Assembly: GCA_002197995.1 (NCBI GenBank)
Contig: NGZR01000001.1
Location: 7,564,001-7,628,000, forward strand
From: Gaeumannomyces sp. JS-464
Taxonomy: Eukaryota > Ascomycota > Sordariomycetes > Magnaporthales > Magnaporthaceae
DNA: 64,000 bases
Direction of reading: 5' to 3'
The notes below the pieces were generated by a model that did not search any database, was not told the DNA's origin, and saw only the letters and a program-made list of their open reading frames with translations. The position numbers were made by a program, and so were the translations under genes. Below are positions 57,619 through 64,000 of the stretch, one piece after another; position 1 is the first letter of the stretch; each line of letters starts with the position of its first letter.

Positions 57619-59681
57619 ATGGGAAAGTCGCGGCGAAACAGAGAGCGATCGCACCGCTCCGATCCGGTAGCCAAGCCAAAAGGGCCGCCGGCGGACCCGG
57701 AGCTTGCAAAGCTGCGCGAGGCAAAGATTCTTCCAGTCCTGAAGGATTTGAAGTCTGCGGACCCCAAACTGCGTACCACTGCCGCCGGCGCTATCGCCAA
57801 CATCATGATAAGAAGTGCCGGAAGCTGCTTTTGCGGGAGCAGGTCGTCCAGACCGTTCTGACAGAGACCCTCACGGATTCCAGCCTCGAGAGCCGTGCCG
57901 CGGGCTGGGAGGTCCTCAAGGTGATTGCTCTCGAGGAGGAAAGCGACTTTTGCGTGCACCTGTACAGGATTGACGTCCTGACTGCCATAGAACATGCCTG
58001 CAATACTGTAAGTGGGCGACTTTGTGAGATCAAACCCCTACGCAACTGGGTCGTCGACTGACCAGCATGGATGGCCGGAATCATGAAGACCACCGACGCC
58101 ATGACATCCTCCAGCCCAGAGTTCGCAAAGCTGCCCAAGGCTCAGCAGGGGTTCGTCTGGAACATAGCTGGTGCCGTGGCCTCGCTTCTGGGAAATCTCG
58201 GCGAGGCCCAGGATGAGATCCTTCAGGCCATCGCCGCCAACAAGAAAATCAACCGATTCTTGTTCAACCTGGTCTCCCACGCGACCACACCTGCAGAGGT
58301 CCTCACGGGCGGACTCACGGCCATGTTGACCCTGTCCGAGGACAACAGGCCCTTCTGCGAAGAGATCCTGAATGACCAGGCGACGTCGTGCTACAAAAAG
58401 CTCGTGAAGCTTTTCGAGTCTGGCGGTCTGAAGGGCCCTGTCGTGCGGGATTCTTCACAATCTTATCACCTCCCTCGAGTGGCACGACCACTCGCGCGGC
58501 TTGGATTCCGCCTGCGATGCCATCCTCATACCGCCCTTTCCCGTGAGCTCGCGTCGGCAAGTCTGGACGCGGATGGCGCTCAGTGGGACGTCTTGCAGGT
58601 TGTCATAGAGGTCCTCGCCTCTATAGCCACAGCCTGCAGGCCACACTGGAGAAAGGAACAAGGTGGAGGCGGAATGGAACGGAATTGACGACAGCGAGGC
58701 ACGAAATGGAGGGGTGTTGATGAGGACGAGAGGATGGCGAGGATGGTATGGAGGAGGCAAAAGACGGCGACGATGACGGCAGGGGTAACCAGGATGAAAG
58801 CGACGAGGACGAAATGGATGAGGACGAGCTCTTGGCTGATATGGCCAAGGTTACGGGCGTTGACACGAGCCAGAAGGCCCGCGACGCTGGACGACCTCCC
58901 TACCTTAGGCGCCTCGTTGAGAAAGCAGTACCGTCCCTAATCCGCCTGGCGTCGTCATCTCCAAGATGCGAAGAGGCGAGCGCGATACAGGCAGTTTGCT
59001 CTCTCGGCCCTGAACAACCTGGCCTGGACCATCTCCTGTGTCGAGTTTGCCAATGACGAGAATGGGCCATTTTCAAGCTCTGGCTTCCCGTCGGCTGCGC
59101 GATATGGGAGAAGGTTGTTGCGAACATCATCTCCAACGACACGGCCGATGTCGATCTCGCAGCGCTTGTCACGAGCCTCGCATGGGCCATCTCGCGGAGC
59201 CTCGGTGGCAAGACACCACTCAAGGGCGACGAACATCGCAAGTTCATCTCGCTCTACAAGGCCTCGCAGGGCATGCCGAAGTCTGAAGGGGAGGGGCCAG
59301 GGGATCCGTTCCAGGGCCTCGGGGTCAAATGCGTGGGCGTGTTGGGGCACCTCGCCAGGGAGCCTGTCCGCTGGCTACGAACCGCGACATCGGCATCTTC
59401 CTGATCACCATCATCACATCGGCATCCGAAGCGCCGGCAGCAGACGTTATAGAGGCGCTTAACCAGCTCTTCGACATCTACGGGACGAGACGCTTGCGTG
59501 TGAGGGGGTGTTCCGGAAGGACAAGTTTCTAGAGCACCTGGAAGGGGCTGTTCCCAAGATCAAGGCGATGGTCAAATCGATCGACAAGAGGGGACAGCCG
59601 GAGCTGAGGTTAAGGGCCGAGGAGGCGGCCACAAACTTGTCGCGATTCATCACGTACAAGCATAAGCACCAGCCAAGCTAG
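57619..59681 (+). CDS. SYO1: symportin SYO1 (HEAT/ARM-repeat ribosomal protein import adaptor), heavily frameshifted
   Basis: Syo1 carries ribosomal proteins uL18 (Rpl5) and uL5 (Rpl11) together into the nucleus through importin Kap104. Start ATG at 57619 (MGKSRRNRERSHRSDPVAKP). Helical-repeat blocks: ELAKLREAKILPVLKDLKSA, LTETLTDSSLESRAAGWEVL, GFVWNIAGAVASLLGNLG, GGLTAMLTLSEDNRPFCEEI and DVLQVVIEVLASIATACR. An acidic loop (QDESDEDEMDEDELLADMAK) is followed by ALNNLAWTISCVEFAN, AALVTSLAWAISRSLGGK and ADVIEALNQLFDIYG. The C-terminus ends RFITYKHKHQPS (TAG 59679-59681). One likely intron is 58008-58065. Frame breaks occur near 57806, 58440, 58530, 58640-58740, 58980, 59060-59100 and 59300-59500. 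SYO1 is conserved and important for ribosome assembly, so sequence error is likely. Confidence 0.8.
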
Positions 59682-60525
59682 GCGAACACTCAACCGGGAA
59701 GACGACTCAGCCGTTGGTGCGGCGCTCGATAAAGAAAGCCCGCGGACAGGTTCGGTCTGCAAAAGAGCGCTGCTGGAAGGCCGGGCCCTGTCTAATTTAT
59801 CCGAGCTGCTTGGCCGTTCGCTATGGATCCTAGAGGCAATGACGTATGCAGCGTGCCCGTTTGGGGCTGTGTGAGAACGAAACGAAACGGTCTGAAAAGG
59901 AATGCCGAGGTAGAAGCAGCTAGGCACCCATGTAGCTCGAGGCCCGGCCTCTTTTCGTCTGAGCGAGATCATCATGGACAAGAACTGCAGTTTGTGCAAA
60001 TAGACAGCCAGTCACCTCGCAATAATCGACAGCGCGCCAACTGCTCTTGGTACCCCTGGCCACTTGCCCCGCAATTAATGGATCCAGACCGAGGCTCTAC
60101 AGTAGGGGCCGCGACCACCCTCACCGCCCGGGCAGGGTATTGAAGACCCCGAAGAGTTGAGCGCTCTGGGCCCGCCGGAAAGGTTGGCGTTGGCAGTTCA
60201 GGGGCGGGAAAGAATGGTTGAGCGTGCAGAGCCCAAATCCCGCCACCAATTATCTCCGGCCTCGCACTGACGGCACCAGCTTTCGCGCCCGGTTCGCTGT
60301 GGGGACTTCCTAGGTACCTAGTTACCAGCTCTGTCCGTTCAACAACGTTAGAATTATTATCGGACGGCGCCTTCCATATAAATAAAGGCTGTCGGGCCTC
60401 TTTGTCCTGCGACTGCTGCTTGTTGTTTTAGGTTCCGGAGCCCCGGCGCGTCTTTTCTTTTCTGTCTCGGTCTCCCCGCTTCCTGTTTCTTGACACCCCT
60501 CCACAATCATCACCACGCCTCGACC
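59682..60525. other. intergenic upstream of the isopentenyl-diphosphate isomerase gene
   Basis: Contains a palindromic CCTAGGTACCTAG (60309-60321), a TATA-like box and a CT-rich leader. No gene seen. Confidence 0.55.
60377..60384 (+). promoter_or_regulatory. possible TATA box of the isomerase gene
   Basis: TATAAATA lies 142 bp before the start codon and is followed by a pyrimidine-rich stretch, a usual fungal core promoter layout. Confidence 0.4.
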
Positions 60526-61505
<980 letters not shown>

Positions 61506-64000
61506 ATTTAGCACAAGGAGGCGCTGTTCCGAGGCGGCGGCTCGAAGAGGTACACCGGGGCTCATTGCCAAGCCTCTGACAAAATAATAAATACCATGAC
61601 CAAACCTGAGACCATCGAATATCGGACACCACCGAGTGTGATCGTCACTTGGTTGTCGCCGAGAGGGACGCCTGGGAATCAGGGCTCTCGGTCACAACAA
61701 TCAGACGGTGTCCATCGCTTTCAGGCGTGCCGAGCCTAGGAATGATCGCCCAGAGGCCTGGCGTGTGGCGTGTCCGGGGTGTTATCAGTGCCGCGAGTCA
61801 AAACTCGCACCAAGTCCTACTTACCGCTGTTGCACGGGCCGAGGAAACGATCAATAGCTCGAACGCCGGACGGCGCCCCTGGGCTATCAGCCACGGTATC
61901 GTTACCCCAACGGAGCAACTAAGCAGCCGAGGCTGGCGCCAAGCAACGTGCAGGAGAGATTGTCAGCCTATGGGGCATGGTGCACCAGCCGAGATTGATA
62001 GAGCAACAGTCCGAACTTCATATCGGCCATTTAATTCTCTCATCTTCAATTTGGTAACAGACTCCATGGAAGAGGTGCAATTCGGTCATCGGGGACCCCC
62101 ACGTGCGGAGAGCCTCATGCGATGGTTGGTTCTGTGGTGGAAACATGTACCCGACACCATTTGTTTGGGGTTCGTTGGGCTCCTTGGACTGCTAGAATGC
62201 AGAATGAATTCGATGCCTGCCGCGCAAGTACAATCGCAGTAGCCCATTTCGGCGACAGCTTGCCCGATTACGCCAGCCAACGTAAACCGGCCCAGGTGCC
62301 CAACAGTTCCACCCTAACCGGCAGGGAACCTCCCTACAGTAAGCTGCTAAATAGCTGGGAAAGGCATCGGCTATCATCTCTTATCGTGCCTGTGCCAGGT
62401 TCTCGAGGCTGGGGCCGTATCACTTGACGCCCACAGGTGTCCAACTGGAGCTCGTCGGCACCACCGCACCTGTCGGCCGGCCTGATTGGGCCCCAGATGT
62501 TGGGGGCGCACAGGATGACACTGCAGGCTTGCCAGGATGGTTGCGGCGTGCATGCCACGGCCCAAGTCCTACAACTTACCTTTTCCATCCCATCGAGCCC
62601 GGCAAGGTTCGGGCCCAGACACCCTCCTCCTCTATCCATTGGCTGATCCGGTATCCCAGATGCACCTCGGTGCGAGGGTATGGCTCCCATGCAAAGTGCA
62701 GGCACATACATACAGCTGCTGCGTGCGACCAGTTTTGCCTGTTGCCTCGTTGCCACTTACATTGAGCTCCCCCAGATCCGACCAAGGCCTCGTCATTTTG
62801 GAGACGCCTGGGCATACCCTCTTGTGCATTCTCGCTTGCTACGCCACACACCGGGCAAGGGACAGGTGCCCAGGCCGAGTCGGGCACCGCATGCCGGCCA
62901 GCTCGGGGGACCTTGAGGAGGCCTCGGCATCCCCGTGGGGAGCCACAGTGGGACGCGAGAGCGCCAACACAGGTGGCCCGGCTGTGATCGGACATGCAAT
63001 CATGGAACTGAGGGGAAGTTACCCTTCCTTAGCCCGACAGGTGCGCTAGTCCATTGGACAAGCGTGGACCGGCGCAGCCCATCAATGGACAGAATAGGGA
63101 CGCCTGCCCACGCCCTGTCCCAGGGTTCGGTACAACCTCGCGCGCCCTCACCGGCCGGTCATGCAGCAGGCCTGCAAACATCCCACTCTTTCGAGGCATG
63201 ATGACCAAAAGGCCGGGGATGCCAGAGGATGTGGCTGACGGAGGACTGGCTCGAGGTGCTCGCCATGCCCACGCCCGCCCGCTTCTTGGCTGCGCTGACG
63301 GGCTGGCTGGCTGTCGCATTGTGCTTGTTGTCCGTCGGCCGCAGTCCCCTATGCGTGACCTCGATGCGTATGTGTTGTGTACCTAACCCAAGACTGTACC
63401 CGCCACCGCCGGGCTTCTCCGCTCTCTCCCTACATTCCTGCCTGCCGCCTGCCTACCTACATATACTCCCCACCTCGGCTTCTTCCTTCCTCCCTTCCTT
63501 CTTCCTCACCATCACCCGTCCAAGTGATTCTCGGTCTACCCAACCCACCCCTGGATGGCATCGTACCCCTTCTGAGTGAGCTAGTCTTCACCAGCCAAGC
63601 AACCTATACTGCATAAACACGGCTATCAACGAGCCCTTGCTACCATCCTATCTCGTCTCGCGTATCCTTCGGAGGATTGTCGCCGGCTTGATTGAACTAC
63701 CGACTGTCATACAGTGCCCCAGGATCTCTGGGACCCTGTATCACACATCGCTCCTTCGACCCCATATCTATCCAAGTCTACCTTGGCAGTATCATACCAG
63801 TGACTGCTGGCCGGTCTCCCCGGTCTCCTCGTACTGTCCCGCGCCTGCTTCCTCGCCTCCTGCACCACTGTGCAGTAGCTCTGCCTACGCCTGGCTGCCG
63901 TACCGCCTCATCAGTCTGTCGTCGCCTTCGGGTTGGGATTGATATTGATGTCTCTTGACCAACGCATCTCCATCAATTGCCTGCGCCATCCCTCCAGATT
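61506..64000. other. gene-free right arm (2.5 kb)
   Basis: No supported gene. The first 1.7 kb has no clear feature. From about 63.4 kb the plus strand becomes strongly pyrimidine-rich, as in promoters of plus-strand genes, so a gene may start beyond the right edge. Confidence 0.5.

Overview
The window is nuclear DNA of a filamentous ascomycete (Pezizomycotina, most likely Sordariomycetes). The evidence is: GC-rich genes split by short introns (about 60-140 nt) with GT..AG ends and CTAAC/CTGAC-type branch sites; a fungal gene set (DASH subunit Ask1, NuA4 subunit Eaf7, a NACHT-domain STAND protein, GH92 mannosidase, Zn(II)2Cys6 regulator, DUF202 protein); and intergenic DNA rich in pyrimidine tracts, poly-T runs and TAGGTACC-type palindromes. 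No bacterial, viral, rRNA, tRNA or CRISPR feature was recognised.

Layout. 1-7.6 kb: no gene seen. 7.6-14.5 kb: a gamma-tubulin complex protein (minus), divergent from EAF7 (plus), then ASK1 (plus). 15.1-18.6 kb: a 71-aa hypothetical gene and a BCS1-like AAA ATPase (both minus). 19.9-25.4 kb: an acyl-protein-thioesterase-like hydrolase and an interrupted NACHT/STAND (NLR-like) gene (both plus). 27.1-29.8 kb: cullin-1. 33.1-35.8 kb: a membrane-anchored GH92 alpha-mannosidase. 36.4-42.4 kb (minus): an RBM26/27-like RNA-binding protein and a PRPP synthetase split into about 18 exons. 43.4-45.9 kb: a zinc-finger transcription factor. 46.4-49.8 kb (minus): exocyst subunit Sec5. 51.0-54.0 kb: NAD-isocitrate dehydrogenase subunit 2 and a DUF202 membrane protein. 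54.2-56.7 kb (minus): a type II membrane glycosyltransferase-like gene. 57.6-61.5 kb: symportin SYO1 and isopentenyl-diphosphate isomerase. 61.5-64 kb: no gene seen. These are mostly unrelated housekeeping genes; there is no operon or metabolic cluster. Two genes share a chromosome-segregation theme (GCP at microtubule-organising centres, Ask1 at kinetochores).

The strongest pattern in the window is technical. Many conserved genes carry single-base insertions or deletions, mostly in runs of C or G, that break otherwise well-conserved reading frames. They include genes expected to be essential (PRPP synthetase, Sec5, Ask1). Correcting one base at each site restores family motifs and gives whole-codon gene lengths, so sequencing or assembly error is the simplest explanation. 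The biologically most interesting items are two 6-nt micro-exons and a 10-nt micro-exon in the PRPP synthetase gene, the broken NLR-like gene with a 24-bp internal repeat, and a GH92 enzyme with Gln where I would expect the catalytic Glu.
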